Shown: positions 46,176-55,600 of the stretch, in pieces
Numbering within the stretch: position 1 is the stretch's first letter
How the letters are laid out: each line of letters begins with the position of its first letter
NCBI GenBank assembly: GCA_021776415.1
Contig: JAJFFY010000055.1
Coordinates: 34,275-98,274, forward strand
Direction: 5' to 3'
Origin: Hyphococcus sp.
GTDB lineage: Bacteria > Pseudomonadota > Alphaproteobacteria > Caulobacterales > Parvularculaceae
Length of the DNA stretch: 64,000 nt
Notes under the pieces: generated by a model
Seen by the model: the letters and a program-made list of their open reading frames with translations, nothing else
The model's database searches: none
What the model was told of the DNA's origin: nothing
Translations under genes and position numbers: made by a program

Positions 46176-46732
46176 AACCGCACCTCGCGATAGGGCGCGA
46201 TCAGCGCGTCCACGCTTTGCGGTACAGAAAAGATCCGCTCGTCGCTCGTCGCCTCGCGGGATTCATAAAAATGCGCGGCGAGAACTTTCACCGCTTGCTT
46301 GAGCGGTTCCGGCGTTGATGCGGCGTCGGCGTAACCAGCGGTAAAATCAATCCGGACGCCATCAAGACGCGGGCCGGGATTGGGCCAAGGCCCGGCCCGG
46401 CGCAGCCGCCCGGGCGAGCCGGGGGCGCCTTCATAGAGCGCCGGGGCAAGGGTTTGTGGCGCACCGGCGGCATCGATCACAGTGACCGCATCAATGCTGG
46501 CGACCGGGCTGAGCGGCAATATGACGGTCTCGTACGGAACCGTGTCGAGCGTTAAGCTCCATTGCTGCGCCAGCAACGCCAGGCCGCCGCGCGCCTCAAC
46601 CGCGCGCACCGCCGCGACCAGGGCGCCATTAATCAGCGCGTCTTCATTAGCGTCAGTGATGCGCAGATGATCTTTCAGCTCACTGAGCGTTATCGGTTCC
46701 GCTATGGGCGGAGATATTTGGGTCAGGGACAT
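46172..46732 (-). CDS. GTA gp6, head-tail connector (adaptor)
   Basis: 186 aa from ATG 46732. PPIAEPITLSELKDHLRITD begins the gp6-like connector family; the end FYESREATSDERIFSVPQSV with LIAPYREVRL is typical of GTAs. It attaches to the portal ring. A compact hairpin lies between it and gp5. Confidence 0.9.
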   Translation of the reverse strand: MSLTQISPPIAEPITLSELKDHLRITDANEDALINGALVAAVRAVEARGGLALLAQQWSLTLDTVPYETVILPLSPVASIDAVTVIDAAGAPQTLAPALYEGAPGSPGRLRRAGPWPNPGPRLDGVRIDFTAGYADAASTPEPLKQAVKVLAAHFYESREATSDERIFSVPQSVDALIAPYREVRL

Positions 46733-46763
46733 TACGCTACTCATCCTCATGGTTCATTTTCAT

Positions 46764-46791
46764 CCACCTCCCCTTTTTCAAGGGGAGGTGG
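46764..46791. repeat. Perfect hairpin between gp5 and gp6
   Basis: CCACCTCCCCTT and AAGGGGAGGTGG arms around a short loop. It resembles one inner stem of family C alone. There is no T tract of note, so termination is not claimed; it could tune read-through or protect mRNA ends. Confidence 0.6.
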
Positions 46792-46806
46792 AACGCGGCG
46801 CCTTGG

Positions 46807-48042
46807 TTAGCTCAGCGAAAATTTCAGGAACTTGATCGCGTCAAAATCCTGGACGCCGCCGCCGACGCGCTTGGTGGTGTAGAAAAGCACGAACGGTTTG
46901 GACGAATAAGGATCACGCAACACCCTCACGCCGACCCGGTCGACGATCAGATAGCCGCGCCGGAAGTCGCCAAACGCAATCGCGTGGCTGGCGATGGCTA
47001 TATCGGGCATGTCTTCGGCTTCCGACACCGGATAGCCTAAAAGCCGCGCCGGCTCACCGGGCCGAACATTGGGCTGCCACAGATAATTGCCGTCGGCGTC
47101 CTTGAACTTTCGCAATTGTCCGAGAACGGAGCGATTAAGCACGAACCGGCCATTGGCGCGGAACGCCTGTTTTGGCGTATAGATCAGATCGAGCAATACG
47201 TCCGACGGATTAGCCGCCGGAAAGCCGCCGTCAACGCCGGTGGCGATATAACCAAGCTCGCCCGCCGCCTTCACTGAGTCTTCAGCAATCGTGTAGGACA
47301 AAAAACCCTTCGGCTGATTGATCCCGTCTCCGTTCACAAACGCCGCCGATTCCTGCACCGCAAATTCACTCTGCACTTCATCAGCCAGCCATTGGTCGAT
47401 ATCGACAACCGAATCGTCGAGCAACGTCTGGCTCGCGGCCGGCATCGCGTAAAGCTCCATGGTCGGGAAGTCGATCGCGGTGATCGACGGCGATGTGGTT
47501 TCAACACGCGCGCCGGTCTCACCAACCCATCCCGCCGCGCCGTCGCCATTGGAGACCGGCTTGCGAAACACATTGGCGCCAATTTCACGTATGGACGCAA
47601 TCTGGCGGATCGGCGAGATGTCTTTGACCGCCGCGGCGATGATCGCCTCGGTCTGTTCCGGCGCCAGATAACCGCCCTCGGGATCGGTCCCGGTATTAAG
47701 TGATTTTGCCTCCAGCGTCGTGATCGCGGTGGCGTCGCCAACCCGCATATAGCGCTGGAACGCGGCTTTGGTCTCATCGGATTGAATGCGCGCCGCACCA
47801 TCGAGGCGCGGGCGCTGGCCCTTCAGCGTTATACGGTCAACAGCGGCTTTTTGTTCGCTGACCGCAGTGTTGATACGGTCGATTTTGTCGCGCAGGACGA
47901 CGTCGTCTTTGCGTTTTTTCTCCAGCGATTTCAGGCGCTGGTCATTGGCGTTTTTGAACTGCTCAAAAGCGCCGAGAAACTCACGCATGGCGGAGCGCAC
48001 ATCCGCGCCGCCTTCGGTTCCGGCTTTGGTTTCGATACTCAT
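46807..48042 (-). CDS. GTA gp5, HK97-type major capsid protein
   Basis: 411 aa. The N-terminal about 90 residues form the coiled-coil scaffold (delta) domain (REFLGAFEQFKNANDQRLKS). The HK97 fold follows: KSLNTGTDPEGGYLAPEQTE, RQIASIREIGANVFRKPVSN, AMPAASQTLLDDSVVDIDQW, INQPKGFLSYT, and VGVRVLRDPYSSKPFVLFYT. The scaffold part is expected to be removed by gp4. It lies between gp4 and gp6 as in RcGTA. Confidence 0.96.
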   Translation of the reverse strand: MSIETKAGTEGGADVRSAMREFLGAFEQFKNANDQRLKSLEKKRKDDVVLRDKIDRINTAVSEQKAAVDRITLKGQRPRLDGAARIQSDETKAAFQRYMRVGDATAITTLEAKSLNTGTDPEGGYLAPEQTEAIIAAAVKDISPIRQIASIREIGANVFRKPVSNGDGAAGWVGETGARVETTSPSITAIDFPTMELYAMPAASQTLLDDSVVDIDQWLADEVQSEFAVQESAAFVNGDGINQPKGFLSYTIAEDSVKAAGELGYIATGVDGGFPAANPSDVLLDLIYTPKQAFRANGRFVLNRSVLGQLRKFKDADGNYLWQPNVRPGEPARLLGYPVSEAEDMPDIAIASHAIAFGDFRRGYLIVDRVGVRVLRDPYSSKPFVLFYTTKRVGGGVQDFDAIKFLKFSLS

Positions 48043-48094
48043 TACTCATTTACTCCTTATACCGAGGGCTCAGCGCCCTCAAAGATTACTAAGC

Positions 48095-48745
48095 TTAGAT
48101 CGTCATGGTAGAAGCGATTTTTGCCGCGCTACGAAGAGCGTCGGCGAAATGGCGGACGTCTGTTGGGGGGAGGACAGACGCCCGCCCGGGCCACAAGGGT
48201 GGCCCGTTTTCTGTTTGCGCGCCGTCGCGCGCGGGCCACAAGTATGGCCCGTTTTCTGTGTGCGCGCCTTCGCGCGCGGGTCGCGAGCGCGACCCGTTTT
48301 CTGTGCTTACGCCTTGGCGTGGGGCGCCGACATGGGTGATGCGCGCGGCCTGGGCCATGGGGAAGGTGACGATAGAGACCTCCCACAGATCCGCCTCGGT
48401 GATGCGGCGTCCGCCAAGCTGGCTTTTGCGGGCCTTGGCCGCCTGATAGCCGATCGACAGCCCGTCCAGCGCGCCGCCGCGCAGCAGCGCATGCACCTCG
48501 CGCGCCTTTGGCGACGACAGGATAATCTCGCCACGGACGAACAGCCCGCGCCGGTCTTCGACAAAAGACGTCCAGCGGCCAATCGGCGTGTCGGCGGCGT
48601 GCTGGTACAGCATGCGCACCGGCGCCGCGCGACGCGTGAGCGAGGCTTTAAACGCGCCCGGCGCGACAATATCGCCATTCAAGTCGCAAGTGTGAAACAC
48701 CGATGCGTAGCCTTCAATATCGGCAATGAGCGTGGTGGTGTTCAT
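48095..48745 (-). CDS. GTA gp4, prohead protease with repeat-expanded C-terminus
   Basis: 216 aa. HK97-type prohead protease: IEGYASVFHTCDLNGDIVAP, then VRMLYQHAADTPIGRWTSFV (catalytic His), and LDGLSIGYQAAKAR (catalytic Ser). The C-terminal tail has three successive 15-residue units beginning TENG (TENGSRSRPAREGA, TENGPYLWPARDGA, TENGPPLWPGRA), encoded by tandem 45-base hairpin units. The tail is unlike other gp4 proteins and probably disordered. It overlaps gp3.5 by 4 bases. Confidence 0.92.
   Translation of the reverse strand: MNTTTLIADIEGYASVFHTCDLNGDIVAPGAFKASLTRRAAPVRMLYQHAADTPIGRWTSFVEDRRGLFVRGEIILSSPKAREVHALLRGGALDGLSIGYQAAKARKSQLGGRRITEADLWEVSIVTFPMAQAARITHVGAPRQGVSTENGSRSRPAREGAHTENGPYLWPARDGAQTENGPPLWPGRASVLPPTDVRHFADALRSAAKIASTMTI
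48187..48325. repeat. Three tandem 45-base hairpin units inside gp4
   Basis: Each unit has a first hairpin (GGGCCACAAGGGTGGCCC or variants), a TTTTCTGT linker and a second hairpin (GCGCGCCTTCGCGCGC or variants). The layout matches the 48-bp elements but with a different first stem. The unit length is a multiple of three, so the reading frame is kept. Confidence 0.85.
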
Positions 48746-49020
48746 GACCCATTCTCCATGCTCGTGCGGTCAAGCTTGGTCTCGATGCGCACCAGTGTTG
48801 CCGAGGCAAAACGGATCTGCTCTTCGAGCCGCGCGGTGCGTTCAATAATTTCGGTATTTTGCAGCGCGCGTCGCTCTAGCTGGGCGAGGCGTTCAGACGC
48901 GGCGCCGGTCCACACCAGCGCCAGCGCCGTCTGCACCACCAGGGCTGCGCCAATCGCAAACGTAATGCGCAATTCCGGCGGCCGCTCGATCGGTAATCTT
49001 GGCAGTGTGACCCTATGCAT
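48742..49020 (-). CDS. GTA gp3.5, small membrane protein
   Basis: 92 aa from ATG 49020. One transmembrane helix (ITFAIGAALVVQTALALVW) followed by a coiled coil (ERLAQLERRALQNTEIIERT). A short protein of this kind is found between portal and protease genes in GTA clusters; its role is unknown. It overlaps the portal gene by 8 bases and gp4 by 4. Confidence 0.8.
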   Translation of the reverse strand: MHRVTLPRLPIERPPELRITFAIGAALVVQTALALVWTGAASERLAQLERRALQNTEIIERTARLEEQIRFASATLVRIETKLDRTSMENGS

Positions 49021-50218
49021 GATCGCCTCGCTGGTCTTGATCAAAACCCGGCTGATCCAGCGCCGGAAACCCGAGCGCGGCGCGTTTTTCATCATCGGTG
49101 AGAAAATCAGCGCGGGAAATACGCGCCCATGCCGCATCACGTTCTGCGGCAAGCGCATCAATCTCCGAGGTCTGACAAATAATTTGCGCGCCCTCATAGA
49201 CCGGCGCCAGCCAGCCGGTCAGCGCCGCGGCGGTCTTCTTGACCAGCGGCAGGACGGTCTGTTTCCAGAAGGCGAGGTTTGCTTCTTTGTAATTCGAATA
49301 AGTATTGTCGCCGGGAATGCCGAGCAACATCGGCGGCACGCCGAAGGCCAGCGCAATCTCGCGCGCGGCCATGTTTTTTGCGTCGATGAAATCCATGTCT
49401 GACGGCGACAATGACATCGATCGCCATTCCAGCCCGCCATCGAGCACCAGCGGGCGCCCGGCATTTGCCGAGCCCTGATAGGCGTCTTCAAGTTCGGATT
49501 TGAGCCGTTCGAACTGTTCACCGGAGAGGTTCTCGGCGCCTTCGGGCCCCTTATAGACCAGCGCGCCGGACGGTCGCGCGGCGTTGTCAAGCAGCGCCTT
49601 GTTCCAGGCCGAAGCGGCGTTGTGAAGATCGACCGACGAGGCCGCAGCCTCTAGCGGCGACAGGCCATAGTAATCATTGGTCGGATGAAATAGCTTAAGA
49701 TGCAGGATCGGCGAGGCGCCGGCGCCATCGTCGGGCTTGGCGAACACCACTTTACGGCCGCCGGCGGAATATTCGTAGCTTTCCGGCCAGCCGGACTTGC
49801 CGGGCCGGGCTTTCATCCGGTCGGGACGCAGCGCATATAACTCGCGCGGGGCCCCATCGAGGGCGACCGCTTCGAGATAGGCGTTGCCGGCGGTCTGTAA
49901 AAACCCATAGAAACTTTCCAGCAACTCAGCGCCGGACTGGGCCGGGTTCGGCCGGGCCAAGAGGTCAATCAGTGGATGATCGCAAAAAACGGCGCCGGCC
50001 TCGACCACTTTGAGCGGCGCGGAGGCCGCCGCTTCCGACACCAGCCGGACGCAGCGATACGCGATGACGTTTTTCTCATAGCCCTGGCGCGCTAGCGAGG
50101 CATAATCGCGCGGCGTCCAGGCCGGGGCGCCAAGCCGGTGCAGCGCGATCAACCCTTTGGCGGCGGAGGCTTTCGCCTCGGGCGGCTTGGGCGTGAATAA
50201 GTTGGGGATTAGCGGCAT
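49013..50218 (-). CDS. GTA gp3, portal protein
   Basis: 401 aa from ATG 50218. HK97-type portal: YEKNVIAYRCVRLVSEAAAS, LIDLLARPNPAQSGAELLES, HPTNDYYGLSPLEAAASSVD, NMAAREIALAFGVPPMLLGI and DNTYSNYKEANLAFW. It forms the DNA entry ring and docks terminase. A family A repeat lies between it and the terminase gene. Confidence 0.95.
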   Translation of the reverse strand: MPLIPNLFTPKPPEAKASAAKGLIALHRLGAPAWTPRDYASLARQGYEKNVIAYRCVRLVSEAAASAPLKVVEAGAVFCDHPLIDLLARPNPAQSGAELLESFYGFLQTAGNAYLEAVALDGAPRELYALRPDRMKARPGKSGWPESYEYSAGGRKVVFAKPDDGAGASPILHLKLFHPTNDYYGLSPLEAAASSVDLHNAASAWNKALLDNAARPSGALVYKGPEGAENLSGEQFERLKSELEDAYQGSANAGRPLVLDGGLEWRSMSLSPSDMDFIDAKNMAAREIALAFGVPPMLLGIPGDNTYSNYKEANLAFWKQTVLPLVKKTAAALTGWLAPVYEGAQIICQTSEIDALAAERDAAWARISRADFLTDDEKRAALGFPALDQPGFDQDQRGDHA

Positions 50219-50232
50219 GATGAATCTCCATG

Positions 50233-50348
50233 TGTCATCCCGTGCGCGATGCAGCATGCCAATGCTGCTTCGCAGGCCCGGGATCTTTTGCAAACGATCC
50301 CGGACCAGCGCTGCAACATTGCATGTTGCAGCGCATCCGGGATGACGG
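50233..50348. repeat. Family A palindromic repeat, uninterrupted copy
   Basis: TGTCATCCCGTGCGCGATGC to ATCCGGGATGACGG, with the right-hand inner stem GCTGCAACATTGCATGTTGCAGC intact. That stem is the site occupied by the 48-bp element in the copy at 14996. It lies between terminase and portal genes. Confidence 0.85.
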
Positions 50349-50378
50349 CTAGATAAATGTTCAGCATAACAATCATTC

Positions 50379-51707
50379 CTAACTTAGCCGCCGCACGCCG
50401 GGTCGCGGGGCTGTGGGGTTCAACATCAAATCGGTGAGCGCCCAGACCAGCGCATCGAGACGGTCGGGGCTTTTGCCGCCCGCGCGAGGTGCGCCCAAAT
50501 AAGACGTCATCTGGTCTTCAAGCGCCGGGAAGGCGCCGACATGGCGCACGCGTCCCTGCTCATAGAGCGCGGCAATGGGCTCAGCGCGCAGGCGCTTGCC
50601 TCTCGTCGCGTGAACGCTTTTGACCGGTGCGGCGGCGTCAACCTGGGCGATCACCGCCTTGACCATCTCGCCGCCCTGATTGACTTCAACGACGATCCGG
50701 TCGGCTTCATATTCATGGAAGGCGGCGACGGCGCGCTCCGCCCACTGGCGCGGCGACAGCCCTGGTGCGGAACGGTCAGCGAGCACATAAGCGACGCGCT
50801 GGTCATTCACCCCGTCCCCGATATCGCCAACACCGGCGACAATGATGCCGCATTCGTCGGCATCGGGTCCGCTCGTCGCCGGCGGATCAACCGCGACGAC
50901 AATGCGCGATAGCGGCGGGTAATGAGAGATCCTCGACGCCTCGATCATGTTCCATGACCACAGGGCGCCGACCACATCATCGACCATCTCGCCGAGCAGC
51001 TCCTGTCGGCCAAGCGCGGTGCCCTCATAGGCGGCGGCGATCTCAGTAAAGAACGCTTCCGACAGATGCGCCCGATTGGCGTAACTCGACGCGCGCGTCA
51101 GCTTCGTTGTCGCGGCGGTGATCAGGCGTTTGATCAGCGCCATAGGCCGCGGCGTCGTCGTTGCGATCTGGCGCGGGCGTTTACCGAGCCGCAAGGCCAG
51201 CTGGAGGTTTGACCAGGTTGCTTCGGGATAGCGCCATTTACACAATTCGTCCGACCACGCAGCATCGAACTGATAGCCGCGCAAGCCATCGGGGTCTTCC
51301 GCCGAAAATGCATAAGCGACCGCGCCATTGGGCCACACCAGACGGCGGCGCGAGGGCTCATAGGTCGGGCGTGAAAGCTCTGAAGCGACGGCGCAGAGGC
51401 CAGAGGGGCCCTCAATCATGACTTCCCTCGCATCGGCATATGTCTCCGCCACCAGTGCGATGGCGCGGGCGTTATTGCGATCGGTATCGTCGTCATTGGC
51501 GGCGCCGTCGGCGACGATGGCGCGGATCCATTCCGCGCCGGCGCGGGTTTTGCCGGCGCCGCGACCGCCGAGAATGAGCCATGTGGTCCAGTCGCCGACG
51601 GGTTCGAGTTGATGGTTATGGGCATGGCTCATCCACTCCTGGTGTTTTTGCTGTTCCAGCACCCGCGCAATCATCTCCCGCACTACCTCCGACTTGATCA
51701 GCGGCAT
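50379..51707 (-). CDS. GTA gp2, large terminase subunit
   Basis: 442 aa from ATG 51707. Packaging motor: Walker A in LILGGRGAGKTRAGAEWIR, then RLVWPNGAVAYAFSAEDPDG, Walker B-type DAAWSDELCKW, IATTTPRPMALIKRL, and the nuclease half with VVAVDPPATSGPDADECGI, IVVEVNQGGEMVK and DRLDALVWALTDLM. The frame is open to ATG 51812, but those bases clearly code in the gp1 frame, so the downstream ATG is preferred. It overlaps gp1 by 92 bases. Confidence 0.93.
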   Translation of the reverse strand: MPLIKSEVVREMIARVLEQQKHQEWMSHAHNHQLEPVGDWTTWLILGGRGAGKTRAGAEWIRAIVADGAANDDDTDRNNARAIALVAETYADAREVMIEGPSGLCAVASELSRPTYEPSRRRLVWPNGAVAYAFSAEDPDGLRGYQFDAAWSDELCKWRYPEATWSNLQLALRLGKRPRQIATTTPRPMALIKRLITAATTKLTRASSYANRAHLSEAFFTEIAAAYEGTALGRQELLGEMVDDVVGALWSWNMIEASRISHYPPLSRIVVAVDPPATSGPDADECGIIVAGVGDIGDGVNDQRVAYVLADRSAPGLSPRQWAERAVAAFHEYEADRIVVEVNQGGEMVKAVIAQVDAAAPVKSVHATRGKRLRAEPIAALYEQGRVRHVGAFPALEDQMTSYLGAPRAGGKSPDRLDALVWALTDLMLNPTAPRPGVRRLS

Positions 51708-51996
51708 GTTCTTGTTCTTCGCGTTCAACTCGCTCGACCCGGGCGACGATGTCGCGGTAGATTTTTCGGATATCTTCGTCGTTATAAGATGGCGTTTTGG
51801 GTGCTCCGTCATGGAGGTCTGTTTCCTTTTCGTCCTGAGTTTTCATGCGCCGGGCGATTTCCGCCGCGCCCATAAGCGTGCGCAGCGACCGCGCGCCGCG
51901 ATCAATGGCTTCGTCGACAACGTCCTCCTCCATGAGGGCGGACGTCCGGCGCAGCGCAATGACGCGAATGCGTTCATAGAGCGGCTCCCAGCTCAT
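51616..51996 (-). CDS. Probable GTA gp1, small terminase-like protein
   Basis: About 126 aa from MSWEPLYERIRVIALRRTSA (51996); the frame is open to 52080. It is highly charged and helical (EDIRKIYRDIVARVERVERE) with a disordered acidic-to-Gly tail. It is the first gene of the cluster, directly before and overlapping the large terminase, which is where GTA gp1/TerS lies. Similarity is by position and character only. Confidence 0.5.
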   Translation of the reverse strand: MSWEPLYERIRVIALRRTSALMEEDVVDEAIDRGARSLRTLMGAAEIARRMKTQDEKETDLHDGAPKTPSYNDEDIRKIYRDIVARVERVEREEQEHAADQVGGSAGDDCAGAGTAKTPGVDEPCP

Positions 51997-52331
51997 ATTT
52001 TCATCTGTGTGCGGTGGGTTCTCCGCAATTGGCCCATCAAAGCAATTTTTCATCATGAAAAGCATGATAGGACCGCCCAAACCCGTGAGGATAACTTTTC
52101 ACCAAATATAGGTTTTATGGCCAACTACCCTCTCAGGGTTGTATTTTCGAAGAATCGACTCGCCTTATTGGGGTGCGATTTTGGGTGTTTTTTGGATTTT
52201 TTGGAGGGGCGGCGCTGATACGCAGAAATACGCCGCGATTTTGTGGATTTCACGACTTTATCAAGCGCGGAACGGTGTTTTTATGTATCGATCTGTAGGC
52301 TGACTATTGAGCCAGCGGCGCGCAATGCGGC

Positions 52332-52440
52332 GATCCTTCGCGACGGCCCTTCCGGGCCTCCTCAGGATGAGGATGGTGTTTGTTGATAACAAGCCACCCT
52401 CATCCTGAGGAGCGATGCGTAGCATCGCGTCGCGAAGGAT
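52332..52440. repeat. Family B palindromic repeat, uninterrupted copy
   Basis: ATCCTTCGCGACGG at one end and CGTCGCGAAGGAT at the other, with inner CCTCCTCAGGATGAGG and its complement, and a simple GCCCTTCCGGGC tip. Its relative at 57591-57746 carries the 48-bp element at that tip. The region from 52081 to here (250 bases, ahead of gp1) holds no gene that I can see and may contain the GTA promoter. Confidence 0.85.
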
Positions 52441-52454
52441 AGCCTCAGAGCGCC

Positions 52455-52580
52455 TACCGCGTCTTGGTAATCCGCGATTCCAGCAACCCGTCGTCAATAT
52501 CATCTTCGGAAATCAAATCCGGCGAGACCGCGACGCCGGCGCGCTTGACGCTGGTCGGATCGTCGGATCGCCGGTGATTG
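52455..52580 (-). pseudogene. Orphan 3' end of a ycgN copy
   Basis: Over 52461-52560 this matches 56471-56570, the end of the intact ycgN gene, with 8 mismatches in 100 bases and the same strand. It still reads AVSPDLISEDDIDDGLLESR, then ITKTR and a stop. No upstream part of the gene is present. Confidence 0.85.
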
Positions 52581-52599
52581 TCCGTTCTCGTCCGAACAG

Positions 52600-52630
52600 A
52601 AAAAGGCGGGGTACACAAATACCCCGCCCT
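52600..52630 (-). terminator. Intrinsic terminator of the autotransporter gene
   Basis: On the minus strand GGCGGGGTA and TACCCCGCC form a 9-bp stem with a 6-base loop, followed by five T. It lies 26 bases after the autotransporter stop. Confidence 0.85.
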
Positions 52631-52655
52631 ACTTTTTCAGCAACAAGCCTTCGGC

Positions 52656-55600
52656 TTAGAAGCGCCAGTCGACGCTGAGGCGGCCGTAATGCTGGTTCAA
52701 CGGACCGCGATCAACATCGGCGCCGAATTGCAGATTCGTAACGAGATTGCCGCCGGCTGAATAGGACATCCCAAGCGCTGCGGAATACCACTCGCCGTCG
52801 AGCACGCGCTCAACGGTGAAGCTGTTTTCCGGAGAGAGGGCGAACGCAGCCGTGATCGCCTCGGTCCGGTCGCCAACTTCGTAGGCGGATGAGAAGTCAC
52901 TATAAAAGGAGAACGCTTTACCCTTCTTGGTGACGTGCTGGTAACGCAGATTGGCGCCGAGGGTCATCGCCAGCGAGGTCAGGTTGCGCTCGTCGACAAT
53001 GAGATTGAGCTCACTCGGCGAGTATTCCTGGAACGCCTTAAAGGTTGCGCTGGAATACGCCATGGTCGCGATCGGGCCGAAGGTCAGCCCTTTGACCGGC
53101 GCGAATGTATACCCTGCCCGGATCCCGGCCATGGTCTGAACGCTGTCTGCCGCGCTGCGCGCATTGGCGAAGTCGCTGCTGGAAAGCTCGGACGCCAGAT
53201 CGCCGGCCGTCCGCTCCAGTTCGAAATCATGGCTCGATATGCCATAATATCCGTCTACGTACCAACGCGGGCCATACTTAGTGGCGTAGATCGCCGCGCC
53301 GACATTATTGTTGCTGACCGGCCCGGCGCCGCCGGAGGTCAGGTTCATCGTGCTGGTCGAGAGCGCCATGCCGATCACCATGTCGGAGGCGAGCCGAAAA
53401 TCCGCGCCAATCGCAATATCGCCGTAAGTGGAGCCGGAATTCTGGAACGGATTTGCCTGCGCCAGCGGATCAAACGCCGTCATAGGATTTTGAAAACCCG
53501 CACCAGGCGCCAGCTGATCGGCGCCGACATTCTGGAAGCCGCGCGACGACACAAACATGCCGAAACGCTGATCTTTCAATTGTGGTCGCGCCGCGGCGCC
53601 TTGCGTCAAGTGCGAGCGCGCCGAAGAGGCGCCCTGAATTTTTTCAGCTTCAACAAACGCCGTGCGCAACCCGTTAAAGGAAACGCCCCTAAGCCCGCTG
53701 CGCAATTCCGCGCCGCGCGCCGTAAGGTGGCCAGTAAAGCCGGCATTAAAATTCAGGACCATATTCGATTGCGAGAACGCCGCCGTCGGCGTCAGGCTCA
53801 TCATATTGGCGCCGAAATTGTCAAAGTTTGACCCGTCGACAAAATCGAAAATGCCTTGCAGCGAATTGAAATCTCCGCCCCAGCGCATATCGTCCAGCGC
53901 CTCCCCGAGCGAATAGAGCGAATGACCACCACCGAAAAGATCTCTAAACCGGCGGGCTTTGACGACGATATCCACATCGCCATTCATCTGCACGATGCTG
54001 TCGCCGAAAAGAATTGGCGAGGCGAACGCCAAATGCACATCGTCAAAATTGCCGACCACCGTTTCCGCATTCAACACTGTATAGGAATCGCGCCAGCGCG
54101 GCCGGGAGAAGAAGCCCCCCGATACAAGCGCGCCGCCTGCAAGGCTCGCCTCTCCGTTGACCTGAATGAAATCGTTCGAAACGCCGCCAAAATACCCGTG
54201 GCGACGAATATTGATCATCATCAAGCCTTCCGATGACTGAACATAATCGCCATTGACAGTGAGCTCGCCGACGCTTGTGAGGCCGCCCGCTGTTACAATG
54301 CCGTTGATATTGTAAAGAGTGGAGGTGTTGATCGCGCCGTCGCCGCTTAAGAACCCGCCCCAGAGCGCATATTCACGCGTCTCCAGAACGCCGTCGACAT
54401 CGACAAATCCGCGATATTGATCTACCGCAATCAGCGCATTCAACTGATAGTCGGATTTGACCTTCAGCCTGCTAAAATGACCGCGGACAGTCAGGCGGTC
54501 GATCTCCGCATTCATATCGACCCTGGTTGTGCCGAAATTGTTGAGCGTGATGTCGTAGAACCGTGCGACGCCGTCATTCGGGCCGGTCCACGCGCCAAAA
54601 GCGCCCCAATCATTGTTTGGCGTGAAACCGGTCGAGCCGGGGCCGGTCGGCGCGCCGTCGCTGGCCGCCGGGCTGGTGCTGTTAGGATTTCCAGACCCGC
54701 CGCCATAGTAAAACCCGTCCGGCGCCGCGATGCTCGCGGCCCGGTCGGTGCGGGCGATCCCTTCAACATTCGCCGCAGCGGCCGCGGCGGCCGCAGGCGC
54801 GGCGCCGGTCTCGCCCTCAATGTCGCCAGGCACGTCGAGATCAAAGACAGTCCCGAATTTCGGCCTGTCCGCCAGCGCCCCCGGCTCTGGATCGCTCGGC
54901 ACGCCATTTCGCACAACGCCGTGCTCGTCAATATAGAAATAATTTGGATCGAGCGTCTGCTGCCAGTGCTCGGGATCGCTCCAATTGCCGCTGCCATGTC
55001 TTGCGGAGGCGTAGACATAAGGATTGTTTTCCTGGATCCAGTCACGGAACAGGAACAGCGGCGTGTAATAGCTTTCACTTCCATAACCGCCAACCGGATC
55101 GAAAACGCCGGATACCCAGCCGCCGCTGAGGACGCCAGTCACCAGCGGGCGCTCGTAAATTTCATCCGCAAACAGACCGCCGCCGGAATCGCCGCCGGCC
55201 GTGCCGGCTTCATTCGGCAAGGCGTCGCCCGGGAACCAGTCGATCTGATCATTGACGGTAATCGCCGACGTGCCGTCCCAGGTAATCGGCGCCGTCGTCG
55301 GACCGGTGAAGCAGACAATGTCGTTGCCGAAACCGAGGCCAAAGAATTCGCCGCGCACGCAATCATTCGGGTCGCGGTCGGGGCGGTCAAAATCGATATG
55401 ATACAATAACTGCTCAGCCGATGGATCGCCGAAGCTAACCCCCGGCACGTTGAAGACACCCGCAACGTAATCGTTTTGCGAATATAGGCCGTCGATCATG
55501 TTCTCGCCGACGCGGCGCTTGAAATCGATGCCGAGATTGGGGCCCGCAGAGCCGGTCCCCGTGCCGCCATAGCCGACAAGCGCGGCGTGCGTCGGCCCGT

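Noticed and set aside
48187..48325. CRISPR-like array or separate small RNA gene
   Set aside because: The units are tandem, lie in frame within the prohead protease gene and have no spacers.
47786..49402. 538-codon plus-strand open frame across GTA gp3-gp5
   Set aside because: Antisense to three well-supported GTA genes; Arg/Ala/Ser-rich translation with no domain. A by-product of high GC.
51708..51812. Longer N-terminus for the large terminase
   Set aside because: These bases code convincingly in the gp1 frame; in the terminase frame they give a low-complexity Ser/Thr/Lys string.
52261..52503. 80-codon minus-strand frame
   Set aside because: It lies over a family B repeat and the orphan ycgN end in the wrong frame.
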